From: Bryobacterales bacterium
GTDB taxonomy: Bacteria > Acidobacteriota > Terriglobia > Bryobacterales > Bryobacteraceae
Assembly: GCA_020847315.1 (NCBI GenBank)
Contig: JADLCF010000240.1
Span: 1 to 33,379 of the forward strand
Length of the DNA: 33,379 nucleotides
Direction: 5' to 3'
This document shows positions 24,101 to 31,530 of the stretch, piece by piece. How positions within the stretch are numbered: the first letter of the stretch is position 1; every line of letters starts with the position of its first letter. Both the position numbers and the translations under genes were made by a program. A model generated the notes under the pieces. That model searched no databases and was not told the DNA's origin. It saw only the letters and a list, made by a program, of their open reading frames with translations.

Positions 24101-24848
24101 CGACGTAATCGACATCCGCGCCTACGGCCGCGTACATGTTCGAGGGCAGCGTCCACGGGGTGGTGGTCCAGATGAGGAGCGCGGAATCCGGTGTATCCGT
24201 GAAGGGGAAGGCCACATAGACGGAGGGGTCATCCACCGTCTTATAGTTCAGGCCGACCTCGGCGGAAGAGAGGGCTGTACCGCCTTGCGGCCACCACCAG
24301 ATCACCTTGTGGCCGCGGTAGAGCAACCCGGCCTTGAAAAGCTCGCTTAGTGCCCACCAGACGCTCTCGATGTAGCTCTTGTGGTAAGTGACGTAGGCGT
24401 CCTCAAGGTTCACCCAGAAGCCGATCTTCTCGGTGAGCCTTTCCCACTCGTTGGTATAGCGAAAGACGCTTTCAATGCAGCGCTTCACAAACGCCTCGAC
24501 GCCGTATTCTTCGATGGCCGCCTTGCCGTGAATCCCCAGTTCCTTCTCGACTTCCACTTCCACGGGCAGGCCGTGCGTATCCCAGCCGGCCTTGCGCGGC
24601 ACGTGGTAACCGCGCATGGTGCGGTAGCGGGGAAACAGGTCCTTGATCACGCGCGTCAGCACGTGCCCGTTGTGGGGCAGGCCGTTCGCGGTGGGCGGAC
24701 CTTCGTAAAAAACGAACGGTTTGCCTTCTTTGCGAAGCAGGAGGCTCTTCTCAAAAATTCCGTGCTCTTTCCAGAATTGAAGGATCTCCGCTTCCACCTC
24801 GGGAAACGGCACAAGGGTCTCGGCTTTCAGGAACTTGGGTTCAGGCAT
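21183..24848 (-). CDS. ileS: Isoleucyl-tRNA synthetase, long eukaryote-like form with an unusual insertion
   Basis: A 1221-residue class I synthetase that charges tRNA-Ile. The HIGH motif reads H59-N-G-H62 in PPTANGLPHNGHVLT. The editing domain (CP1) follows, with GWDTHGLPVE and the HIASAFGEVDHDL type signature. The KMSKS motif reads K649-E-S-K-S653 followed by KGN. The sequence resembles the longer bacterial form related to eukaryotic cytosolic IleRS rather than the E. coli form. Between KGN656 and the GADAFRWFF helix (779) there are about 120 residues instead of about 14, making this protein longer than usual. The anticodon-binding domain (RSRDRFWAAG) and a C-terminal domain are complete. 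ATG at 24848. Confidence 0.95.
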   Translation of the reverse strand: MPEPKFLKAETLVPFPEVEAEILQFWKEHGIFEKSLLLRKEGKPFVFYEGPPTANGLPHNGHVLTRVIKDLFPRYRTMRGYHVPRKAGWDTHGLPVEVEVEKELGIHGKAAIEEYGVEAFVKRCIESVFRYTNEWERLTEKIGFWVNLEDAYVTYHKSYIESVWWALSELFKAGLLYRGHKVIWWWPQGGTALSSAEVGLNYKTVDDPSVYVAFPFTDTPDSALLIWTTTPWTLPSNMYAAVGADVDYVEVESSHGKLVLAAALREQIAQKTGETLPVLREFKGKELLGRTYRPPFDIYWDRYGASAVELAAGGTTPLFWKVLPADFVELDSGTGIVHIASAFGEVDHDLHRALVQTYKDPLSVPLLCAVAPDGSFNEDFPKYRGVWVKEADRDLIHDMRERGVLVHRETYRHEYPYCWRADDDPLIQMARPTWVIRTTAMLDEAKANNQTFHWLPEHIKDGRFGDFLNNNVDWALSRERYWGTPLNVWVNDVSGAMLAPASVKEILSYNPEAFAHWDEAKAADPTLSEHLMVHKPWIDKVTFTVPGEEGVYRRVSEVIDCWFDSGAMPFAQWGFPHTGQHEFNEAFPADFISEAIDQTRGWFYSQMMIATLVFRKETQQRLGMEVREYPLPFKTCIVLGHVTDAEGKKESKSKGNYTPPEVILERVAMDFAVVDGSPVGVEPEAGTAFIAREDLEGLDLSPGATVRLSCPGGEGVTVDVALKPAKKLPRRVVVIDAETQRRLCVKPNANGLDVMPAAVPRLPVDERIRVENAAMPAPGADAFRWFFLASNPPWNSTRHSLSNVRGLQKEFPLKLRNVYSFFTIYANIDGFEPKEHHGRPVPERALLDRWILSELSRLTDSVTQLMDNYASYEATRELSEFVEGLSNWWLRRSRDRFWAAGMDASKLDAYATLYECLTTVIQLAAPFTPFQTEELYQNLVARPFGTEAPESVHLCDYPAADLSRIDRGLLEEMAMVRAIVSLGLRVRNDHKLKVRQPLSEASVVVANEGLRTRVSAYASLIADELNVKEVRFLESADEFVHYKAKPNFRRVGARVGKLMPAVKKALEGADAAALRQAILTNGEARLEVAGEWISFDSEDIEIQIVEREGFAAAGDSAAVVILRTELSEELVDEGLYRDVLNRVQTLRKELELEYTQRIGLAVQGSERVERVLESRRSHFMAETLCARLWTGTPELDGGNGNHPVREYDLDGEKLRVTLLPE

Positions 24849-25166
24849 GGATGGCTATATTCGGTTGCGATGGGTCTCCCGCGCGAACGCCCGCGCTCAA
24901 CGGAGCGCTAGCAATGAGCGGGAAACCTTCATTGTAGCGCCGGGAGGCGGATCCGCTTCATCCAGCGGGCCGCAGCACTAAGAGATTGGAGGTTGGCGGC
25001 CATTCCGATCACGAGATTCGGGAAGGATTTCGCGCGGAGGCGGGCCATCCTGAAGGCGCCCGCAGGGCAGCCGGAGCCGAGAAGGGCAGGTGGCTTGCAA
25101 TTCTGAAACTATATCTCTTAGTCTAATTTCACGAACAAGCGGCGCCAAAACTAGAATGACACTCCA

Positions 25167-25182
25167 GTTCTGGTACCAGAAC
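25167..25182. repeat. Perfect 16-base palindrome
   Basis: GTTCTGGTACCAGAAC is its own reverse complement over all 16 bases and lies in an otherwise unexplained, AT-richer interval. The size fits a homodimeric operator such as a LexA- or LacI-class site. No regulator is encoded nearby, so the partner is unknown. Confidence 0.6.
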
Positions 25183-25255
25183 AGCACTGGACCGAACAAG
25201 ATGGCCCATTCTCTCGTAACGCCAACTTTCTATTGGCCTTCGACGCAGGATTCAA

Positions 25256-25276
25256 TCTCCGGTTCTTAACCGGAGA
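25256..25276. repeat. Inverted repeat (hairpin), nine-base arms
   Basis: TCTCCGGTT and AACCGGAGA flank a three-base CTT loop. No T-tract follows on either strand, so it is not a standard intrinsic terminator. It could be an operator or an RNA hairpin in the leader of the PEP-CTERM transcript. Confidence 0.55.
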
Positions 25277-25549
25277 CACCGTTCCGCTTGCAACTATTCC
25301 AATCCTGCTAGATAATTACACATGTGAGATGAACTTAGGACTACTGATCTTTTGAGCACTTCGTTTGGAGCTTGTCGTCATCGAATCTTTCGTTACGACT
25401 CACCACTCTCGAGGGATTCATTCCGGGTTGGCGCGTAAGTTTAGGTCACATTTTCCTCAATCTCGAGGACTGCGTGGGCAGGGTTTCTTCCGTGGAATCT
25501 TCGCTTGCCAATCCGATGCTTGAGGGTGGACTTTAGGGGAGATTGGCAA

Positions 25550-26266
25550 ATGAGAAAGTTAAAATTCTTGGGCAGTAAGATTTTTCTCGCAACCGCCTTA
25601 TTGGTTGCATTCACGGGTCTCGTCTCGGCGACGCCCATCTTGAGCTTCTCGAGCGTGGATGGCGCTTCGATCGCCTTTACCGGCGCTACCAACACGTTCC
25701 AGTTCATGCCAGGCCCAGACGGCATGGATTTCCGGGTAACGTTGAACAACGCGGACTGGCCGGGAGGAACGAATTCACTCATCGGCTATCTTGGAGACGT
25801 CGATGGAACGTGGACGATCGCCAACACGGGCGATCCCGCGGCTGTGTCTGGACCTGGGAAGATGACGATCTATAACCCCACGCAGACGGCGTCGGTGACG
25901 GGTGATTTGGAATGGCTCTCCATTGGCTCCGTCGGCGTCGGTGGCACCATCAACGTGGGCGGCAGCCTGAACTTCTTCAACCTCGTCCTCTCCGGCGTGG
26001 ACGCGAACCTGCAGAGACTCGCGGATGCGGGCGGCGCTAAGGCGTCTGTCACTTTCCAAACGTTCAGCGGTGACGGGATCCTCGCTCCGGATGGACCGGA
26101 AGAATGCACCGGCCTGATCGGCCAAGTGCGTTGCGATGCGAACACCAGTGCGAGCTACTCCGGGATCCTCGAAGCGCAGGTTCCTGAGCCTTCCACCATC
26201 CTCCTCAGCGGCGTTGCCCTGCTCGCCCTGGGCCTGATGCGGAAGCGCGGCGCAAAGCTCTCCTAG
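25550..26266 (+). CDS. PEP-CTERM sorting domain-containing exported protein
   Basis: A 238-residue secreted protein. Residues 1-27 form a Sec signal peptide (basic MRKLKFLGSK, hydrophobic FLATALLVAF, and SAT near the cleavage site). The mature part is low in charge and rich in Gly, Ser, Thr and Asn, as expected of exopolymer-associated surface proteins. The C-terminus has the PEP-CTERM tripartite signal: VPEPST, a hydrophobic helix ILLSGVALLALGLM, then RKRGAK. This signal is cleaved by exosortase, which is not encoded here. Two Cys (in ECTG and VRCDA) may form a disulfide. The ATG at 25550 follows an AGGGGAG Shine-Dalgarno. It is monocistronic, with a strong hairpin just downstream. Confidence 0.9.
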   Translation: MRKLKFLGSKIFLATALLVAFTGLVSATPILSFSSVDGASIAFTGATNTFQFMPGPDGMDFRVTLNNADWPGGTNSLIGYLGDVDGTWTIANTGDPAAVSGPGKMTIYNPTQTASVTGDLEWLSIGSVGVGGTINVGGSLNFFNLVLSGVDANLQRLADAGGAKASVTFQTFSGDGILAPDGPEECTGLIGQVRCDANTSASYSGILEAQVPEPSTILLSGVALLALGLMRKRGAKLS

Positions 26267-26299
26267 ATCCTCAACGCGAATACACCCGCTATTGAGACG

Positions 26300-26330
26300 A
26301 ACAGCCAACCGCGAAGGCGGTTGGCTGTTT
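26300..26330 (+). terminator. Stem-loop terminator after the PEP-CTERM gene
   Basis: A perfect 13-base-pair stem (26300-26312 with 26317-26329) closes a four-base GAAG loop. It is 34 bases after the PEP-CTERM stop. Only TTT follows the stem before CTGCG, so it is a strong hairpin with a weak U-tract; termination or mRNA 3' end protection is likely. Confidence 0.75.
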
Positions 26331-27002
26331 CTGCGTTGAGGCATGCCGTGGCCGATCCGGTCTCAGCGGAGATGGATCTATCGGGGGCCTCAACCATTTG
26401 CTCAACGCCTACGCGGCTACTGGCTCCTTTAGAGTTGCTCGCGCACCAGTTGGGAGCACTACCGATCCGCGCCGACTCCCATGAGTCGCCTTGCACCGTT
26501 TCATCAAGCGCAACTTCATCAACCGCAACGGGACGCATTGCTGACAACCGCGAAATCCACGAGCGTCACGGAAGCGAAGAACGGTTCTCTGGATCTTCGG
26601 CCCACTGCGTCAGTTATGCGGTCTCCGCCTTGCAGCTAAGCCATGGAGGAGTGGGGGCTTTGAGCTATCGGTTTGCCATCGGTTCGGCGGTGATCGTGCA
26701 ACATGCACGTGGACGGGCCATTCGTTTGAGTGATTCTGGAGGATGCTCCGGCGTGGACTTACCCGTTCATCGAAACCAAGCACGCCCGGACGACACGGAG
26801 GCGGAGTGGCCCACGGACAAGCCTGGGGCGAGGCAGAATGCCGGCGATTCGAGGACGGAACGGTCTTTTCAACCGGCAGCGTCCCGCAGGAATCAAGCGA
26901 GGCCGTCAGCGTCCAAGCGGATTGGGACTATAACGATCTTAAGAGGCTGTAACGATTCTGAGAGGCTGTCTCGAAAGATAAGCCGTCATGATCGCAGGAG
27001 GG
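26331..27002. other. Gene-free interval downstream of the tRNA-Arg 3' end
   Basis: About 670 bases with no gene I can support. The longest forward frame (26321-27073) runs through the terminator and the tRNA and has no family character. Short pieces in two forward frames near 26730-26950 read slightly protein-like but switch frame, so a decayed gene is possible though not shown. A 19-base imperfect tandem repeat lies at its right end. Confidence 0.5.
26931..26968 (+). repeat. Imperfect tandem repeat, two 19-base units
   Basis: The units at 26931-26949 and 26950-26968 share 16 of 19 bases (TAACGAT at the start, AGAGGCTG at the end). The 14-base string CTGTAACGATTCTG at the junction (26947-26960) occurs again at 31361-31374 in another intergenic region. 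Confidence 0.6.
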
Positions 27003-27079
<77 letters not shown>

Positions 27080-27327
27080 GCAAGCTCTTAGTATACCGCA
27101 TTCGCAGGTGGGTCGCGTTTGGTGTTTTCCGGAAATTTGAGGCTTCCTCACACAGTAGCGGGATGGCAAATACGCATTCCTGCCGAGGCGTTCGATCACG
27201 AGGTGGAATTGGTGGAGCCAGGAAACGAAATGCCACGAGTGCGTCATGCTTTCGCACTCGTGGCCAGCGAGGAATTACCCGCACAAAACTCAAATTCCGC
27301 CCACGCGGTGCGCCTCCCGGTCGGCGC

Positions 27328-27684
27328 CTAGGAACCGCGCTGGATTTCGCAACGATCCATCGTTGCGGCTACGATGTACATGCCCGGATCCTTCGGATCC
27401 CGGGAAACTTCGCGCACCGATCTCACCACCCTGCCCTGGCCGCGCATGCTCACGCGCGCATCGTCCGCCAGTTTCTCAGGAAAATCGACAAAGAATTCAA
27501 TCGGCGTGCCCAACTCCATTTGCTCGTTCAGCGCGAAAAGTACTCCCCCCCGGCTGATGTTCTTGGTAATCGCATCCCACGAAGAGCCCTGACGGCCGTA
27601 TCGGGTTACCCGCAGAGTGAGCTGCATCGGATACCGCCGAAAGCGCCTTCGTTCCATTCCGGAAGCTTTTGCTGCCAATTCCAT
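27328..27684 (-). CDS. PilZ domain protein (cyclic-di-GMP receptor candidate)
   Basis: A small protein of 118 residues consisting of one PilZ domain. The RxxxR motif lies in the run RRRFRRYP, and the second motif NISRGGVLF matches the D/NxSxxG element; together these bind c-di-GMP in known PilZ proteins. The rest, with VDFPEKL and RGQGRVVR, fits the beta barrel. The ATG at 27684 is taken as the start, but there is no strong Shine-Dalgarno; ATG 27657 or a TTG at 27744 are alternatives. It stands alone, so its output pathway is unknown. Confidence 0.83.
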   Translation of the reverse strand: MELAAKASGMERRRFRRYPMQLTLRVTRYGRQGSSWDAITKNISRGGVLFALNEQMELGTPIEFFVDFPEKLADDARVSMRGQGRVVRSVREVSRDPKDPGMYIVAATMDRCEIQRGS

Positions 27685-27965
27685 AACGTTCCCAGGTTTC
27701 CGTGATTGCTGGCTTCTCCGTAAGGGAGCCGCTTCTTTCACCAATGTCCGTCCATCGGCTGGTGAGGTTCGGCGCGATAGATCGAACGCTCGATTTCTTG
27801 CTCAGAGAGAGGCTTAGGATTTCCCTCACCCTCTCGTGCAGTACTAACAGGCCCAGGGAATTGCTTCCCCGTTCATTTGCCTTATCGATTCTGAGGATAT
27901 CAGAAAAACCGCGAAATGTAGCTAGAATCTACATACGAACGCGTTTTAGTACCAAACTAAACTTA

Positions 27966-28280
27966 GTGGCTTCTCTACGACATCTCGCCCGGATGCTGCT
28001 CGGGATTGCTCTCGTCGCGCTCGGAGTCACGGGTTTGATTCTGCCCGTGATGCCCGGCTGGATCTTCCTCATCCCAGGATTGGTGATTCTGGCGGACTAC
28101 TTCCCCCCGATTCGACGCCTTGTGGATGCCCTCAAGGCGCGTTTCCAGGAAGCTGAGGCCGCATTTCTCAACAGAAAGAAGGGCGGACACGAAGGCTCGG
28201 AGCCTCCAAACGCGGACCTCGGGGCGGATACCGGCTCTGCGGAAAGCGCTTCGACCACTGACTCCGGACAAGTTCCGTGA
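27966..28280 (+). CDS. Small PGPGW-type transmembrane protein
   Basis: About 104 residues: a short basic N-terminus, two adjacent hydrophobic segments around the motif LPVMPGWIFLIPGLVIL, a basic amphipathic helix, and an acidic Ser/Thr-rich tail. This matches the family of small membrane proteins named for a PGPGW motif (here MPGW), whose function is unknown. The start is uncertain: GTG at 27966 or ATG at 27993; neither has a good Shine-Dalgarno. The longer frame to 27702 has no family sequence. It ends 28 bases before the oxidoreductase start and could be co-transcribed with it. Confidence 0.7.
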   Translation: MASLRHLARMLLGIALVALGVTGLILPVMPGWIFLIPGLVILADYFPPIRRLVDALKARFQEAEAAFLNRKKGGHEGSEPPNADLGADTGSAESASTTDSGQVP

Positions 28281-28308
28281 GAATCTAGATCGAGGAAAGG
28301 TTGTTCCC

Positions 28309-29265
28309 ATGATTTCACTCTCCCGTTTGCTGCCGGCGCTAGCGCTGGCGGCGCTCCTGCTGCCGGCCCAGGATCTGAAGCTGGGCATTATCGGCACCGA
28401 CACTTCCCATGTCACGGCATTCCCGGCCATACTCCACGATGCCTCCAGAGCGGACCACGTCCCCGGAGCACGGATTGTGGCCGCCTTCAAGGGTGGATCT
28501 CCAGATCTACCGTCAAGCGCCGACCGCGTGGATAAGTTCGCCGAAGAACTCAAAACAAAGCACAACGTCCGGTTCGTGGACCATATCGCCGATCTGTGCC
28601 CTCTCGTGGACGCGTTGCTGCTCGAAAGCGTCGATGGCCGCACGCACTTGGCGCAGTTTCGCGAAGCCGCCCGCTGTGGCAAGCCGGTGTTCATTGACAA
28701 GCCTCTGGCGGCAAGCTGGAAAGACGCCCTGGAGATTGCCCGCATAGCCCGCCAAGCGAATGTCCCCTGGTTCAGCACCTCCTCCCTACGCTATCAGCAG
28801 TGGGTTACCGATCTGAGCGGGAAAGCCGCGCGGGGCGCCATCACCTGGGGACCCGGGCCGACCGAGAAGACGCACGAACTCGATCTCGGCTGGTACGCCA
28901 TCCACCCCATCGAAGTGTTGTTCGCGATCATGGGACCGGGCTGCGAAAAGGTGAGCCGGATCTCCTCCCCTTCGGGCGAGGTGCTCACCGGGTACTGGAA
29001 GGACGGCCGTATTGGCGCGGTGCGGACACTGATGCCCTATGGCGATTACGGCGCCGCGGTGTTTGGAGAGAAATCGACCCTGCAGAGCCCGTCGAAGGCA
29101 GACAGCAGCTACGCGCCGATGCTCACCTCGATCCTCCGCTTTTTCCGGGATAAGCAACCGCCGGTTCCGAACGACGTCACGATGGAGATTTTCGCCTTCA
29201 TGGAAGCCGCCAACCGGAGCCGCGCCAAGAACGGCGCGCTCGCCAACCTGCCATCCTGGAAGTAA
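28309..29265 (+). CDS. Gfo/Idh/MocA family oxidoreductase with N-terminal signal peptide
   Basis: A 318-residue Rossmann-fold oxidoreductase. The first 20 residues (basic-poor MISLSRLLPA, then a hydrophobic stretch ending LLPAQ) look like a Sec signal peptide. The dinucleotide loop KLGIIGTDTSHV follows at residue 24. The family EKP motif appears as DKP in PVFIDKPLAAS, and a WYAIHPIEVLF helix carries a likely catalytic His. Substrates in this family are sugars and related polyols, and the one here is unknown. The ATG at 28309 follows GAGGAAAGG at 28292-28300. A GC-rich hairpin follows the stop. Confidence 0.87.
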   Translation: MISLSRLLPALALAALLLPAQDLKLGIIGTDTSHVTAFPAILHDASRADHVPGARIVAAFKGGSPDLPSSADRVDKFAEELKTKHNVRFVDHIADLCPLVDALLLESVDGRTHLAQFREAARCGKPVFIDKPLAASWKDALEIARIARQANVPWFSTSSLRYQQWVTDLSGKAARGAITWGPGPTEKTHELDLGWYAIHPIEVLFAIMGPGCEKVSRISSPSGEVLTGYWKDGRIGAVRTLMPYGDYGAAVFGEKSTLQSPSKADSSYAPMLTSILRFFRDKQPPVPNDVTMEIFAFMEAANRSRAKNGALANLPSWK

Positions 29266-29281
29266 CCGCTAACCGCCCTAA

Positions 29282-29321
29282 GGGGCGCGTCCCAGCCTTG
29301 AGATGAGCTGGGCCGCGCCCC
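29282..29321 (+). terminator. GC-rich stem-loop after the oxidoreductase gene
   Basis: Arms 29282-29296 and 29307-29321 pair over 14 of 15 positions (one T/C mismatch) around a ten-base loop, 16 bases after the stop. There is no T-tract, so it may act as a Rho-independent-like barrier or a 3' protective hairpin. It lies upstream of the helicase gene. Confidence 0.55.
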
Positions 29322-29346
29322 CGCGAGTGGGGCCGTTTACCGCAGT

Positions 29347-31293
29347 ATGTCCACGAGCGCACCTACCCGCCGGGAACCCGCCTCGCAAGTCTACGAGTTC
29401 TTTTCGAGGGATGGCCTCCTTTCGCGCTGGCATCCGAACTTTGAGTTCCGGCCGGGCCAATTGCAGATGGCAAGGGCCGTCGAAGCCGCGATGCGGGAGC
29501 GGCGGCATCTGATTGTCGAAGCGGGCACCGGCACGGGCAAGACGCTCGCCTACCTGGTTCCGGCGCTGCTTTCCGGCAAGCGGGTGGTGATCTCCACCGG
29601 CACGAAGAACCTGCAGGAGCAGCTCTTTTTCAAGGACATCCCCTTCCTACAGCAGCACATCGAGCGGCCCTTGAAGGTCTGCTACATGAAGGGGCGCTCC
29701 AATTACCTCTGCAAAGCGAAACTGTATGACGCGCGCACTTTGCCCATTCTCGACGGGCTCTCCGAGGTCAGTGAGTTCGAAACCATCGCCCAATGGGAGC
29801 CAGAAACCCAAACCGGAGACCGCGCGGAACTGACGGCGCTTCCCGAGGATAGCCGGGTCTGGCCGAAGATCGACGCTCGCGGCGACCGCTGTGCCGGGCA
29901 GCGCTGCCCGCACTTCGATTCCTGCTTCATCACGGCCATGCACCGCCGCGCGTATGAGAGCGATGTGATCATCGTCAATCATCACCTCTTCTTCGCGGAT
30001 CTGGCGGTGAAAGACATTGAGTTCGGCGCGATCATCCCGGAGTATTCCGTGGTTGTCTTCGACGAAGCGCATGAAGTGGAAGACACCGCCGCGCAGTACT
30101 TCGGGAATTCCGTCTCAAACTTGCAGGTGCTCGACCTCACCCGGGACATTCGGAGCGTGATGCGCGCCCGCAAGCTGGATTTGCCCAACCTCGCCAGGGC
30201 GGCCGACTGGCTGGATGAAGCGAGTGCGCGCTTCTTTCAGATCTTCCGCGGCCCGGATGCGCGCGTGGGGTTCCGCGGATTTGACCAGCTCACGCAATCC
30301 CATTTGGAGCCGTATCAGCAATTACAAACGGCTCTTTCCCTCATCGGGAACAGCATGCGGAAAGAAAGTGAAGCGATTGGGGACTTTCTTCCGCTGTTCC
30401 GCCGGGCGGGAACGGTTTCCAGCAATCTGCAACTTTGGGTGGAGAGCCCGGACCGGGAACAAGTCCACTGGGTGGAGCGCCGCGGGAAGAGCATCGCGCT
30501 GCAAGCCTGCCCTATCGATGTGGGCCCCATTCTCCGCGAGAAGCTTTTCGGCAACATCGAGACGGTGATCATGACCTCGGCCACCCTCGCCGTCTCCGGC
30601 TCCTTCGATTTCATCGCAAACCGCGTGGGCCTGGAGAACCCGAAGACGCTCATCGTGGACGGCGGCTTTGATTATGAGAAGCAGGCACTGCTCTACACTC
30701 CGCCGGATCTTCCCGACCCCCGGAGCGACCTTTTCGTCGAGCGCGCGGCCGAAGCCATCTCCCAAATCCTGGCCATCACCGAAGGGCGCGCGTTTCTGCT
30801 CTTCACGAGCCACCAGCAGATGCGGCTGCTCTATGACTTGCTCGCGCCCGCGCTTCCCTACCCCTGTCTCTTGCAGGGAGACGCACCCAAGAACCACTTG
30901 CTCGAGCGGTTCAAAGAAACGCCAAACGCGGTGCTCTTCGCCACGTCGTCTTTTTGGCAGGGCGTGGACGTTCCGGGCGACCAGCTCTCCTGCGTGGTGA
31001 TCGACAAGCTCCCGTTCGCGGTCCCCAGCGACCCTGTGGTCTCGGCACGGATTGAGAAAATGCGGGAGGAGGGGCGCGCGCCTTTCTTTGACTACCAGAT
31101 TCCCCAAGCTGCCATCGCCCTTAAACAGGGGTTCGGGCGCCTCATCCGCAGCGGCTCCGACCGGGGTCTGCTCGCGATTCTCGATAACCGGATTCGCAGC
31201 AAAGCGTACGGCCGCATCTTCCTTGAGAGCCTTCCCTCCTATCGACTCACTGCCAGCCTCCATGAAGTGAAAGAGTTCTTCACGCCGAGGTAG
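29347..31293 (+). CDS. DinG/XPD-family iron-sulfur ATP-dependent DNA helicase
   Basis: A 648-residue superfamily 2 helicase of the DinG/YoaA type, a 5'-3' enzyme that resolves R-loops, D-loops and stalled forks. The Q-like region FRPGQLQM (35-41), Walker A EAGTGTGKT (58-66), and DEAH box (239-242) are clear. The Fe-S cluster ligands are probably Cys122, Cys182, Cys187 and Cys193. Motif III-like TSATL and the C-terminal motifs FWQGVDVPGD and QGFGRLIRSGSDRG are complete. The ATG at 29347 is used; it lacks a strong Shine-Dalgarno. It is larger than Fe-S-less DinGs only in the expected region. Confidence 0.92.
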   Translation: MSTSAPTRREPASQVYEFFSRDGLLSRWHPNFEFRPGQLQMARAVEAAMRERRHLIVEAGTGTGKTLAYLVPALLSGKRVVISTGTKNLQEQLFFKDIPFLQQHIERPLKVCYMKGRSNYLCKAKLYDARTLPILDGLSEVSEFETIAQWEPETQTGDRAELTALPEDSRVWPKIDARGDRCAGQRCPHFDSCFITAMHRRAYESDVIIVNHHLFFADLAVKDIEFGAIIPEYSVVVFDEAHEVEDTAAQYFGNSVSNLQVLDLTRDIRSVMRARKLDLPNLARAADWLDEASARFFQIFRGPDARVGFRGFDQLTQSHLEPYQQLQTALSLIGNSMRKESEAIGDFLPLFRRAGTVSSNLQLWVESPDREQVHWVERRGKSIALQACPIDVGPILREKLFGNIETVIMTSATLAVSGSFDFIANRVGLENPKTLIVDGGFDYEKQALLYTPPDLPDPRSDLFVERAAEAISQILAITEGRAFLLFTSHQQMRLLYDLLAPALPYPCLLQGDAPKNHLLERFKETPNAVLFATSSFWQGVDVPGDQLSCVVIDKLPFAVPSDPVVSARIEKMREEGRAPFFDYQIPQAAIALKQGFGRLIRSGSDRGLLAILDNRIRSKAYGRIFLESLPSYRLTASLHEVKEFFTPR

Positions 31294-31318
31294 TACTAAT
31301 CGTCCTGGGTCGAGAGAG

Positions 31319-31338
31319 CTATTCCATTCGAGGAATAG
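31319..31338. repeat. Small hairpin after the helicase gene
   Basis: CTATTCC and GGAATAG (seven bases each) flank a six-base loop, 25 bases after the helicase stop. No T-run follows, so it is at best a weak terminator. The rest of the 237-base interval to the next gene shows nothing else except the 14-base string shared with 26947-26960. Confidence 0.4.
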
Positions 31339-31530
31339 TTGATACAGAATGAGAAAGAACCTGTAACGATTCTGCGTCTGCGATTCCCCATCGCTCTGTG
31401 GGAACAAATGGGGAAGAAACTAGCGCTGGAATGCGTAACACATGTGACTTCAGAGAGTTGGGAAAACATTCCGGCTTTCTGAGAAGCTAGCTGCGGTGAG
31501 TTTGACGATTGTGGAACGGAGAGGCGAATT

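Larger units (their letters stand above)
24849..25549. other. Gene-poor interval between ileS and the PEP-CTERM gene
   Basis: About 700 bases with no convincing coding region. The short minus-strand frame at 24978-25199 has no recognisable protein character. From about 25080 the composition becomes more AT-rich than the neighbours. It contains a perfect 16-base palindrome (25167-25182) and a nine-base-pair hairpin (25256-25276). It must hold the promoter of the PEP-CTERM gene, which I could not assign with confidence. Confidence 0.6.

Noticed and set aside
24978-25199. A small minus-strand frame in the interval before the PEP-CTERM gene
   Set aside because: Unusual composition, no Shine-Dalgarno, no recognisable protein pattern.
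25493-25508. A TGG...TTGC pattern suggesting a sigma-54 promoter for the PEP-CTERM gene
   Set aside because: The spacing between the GG and GC elements is one base too long and the -24 box is poor.
30322-31407. A 361-codon open frame on the minus strand
   Set aside because: Antisense to the DinG-family helicase; no motifs.
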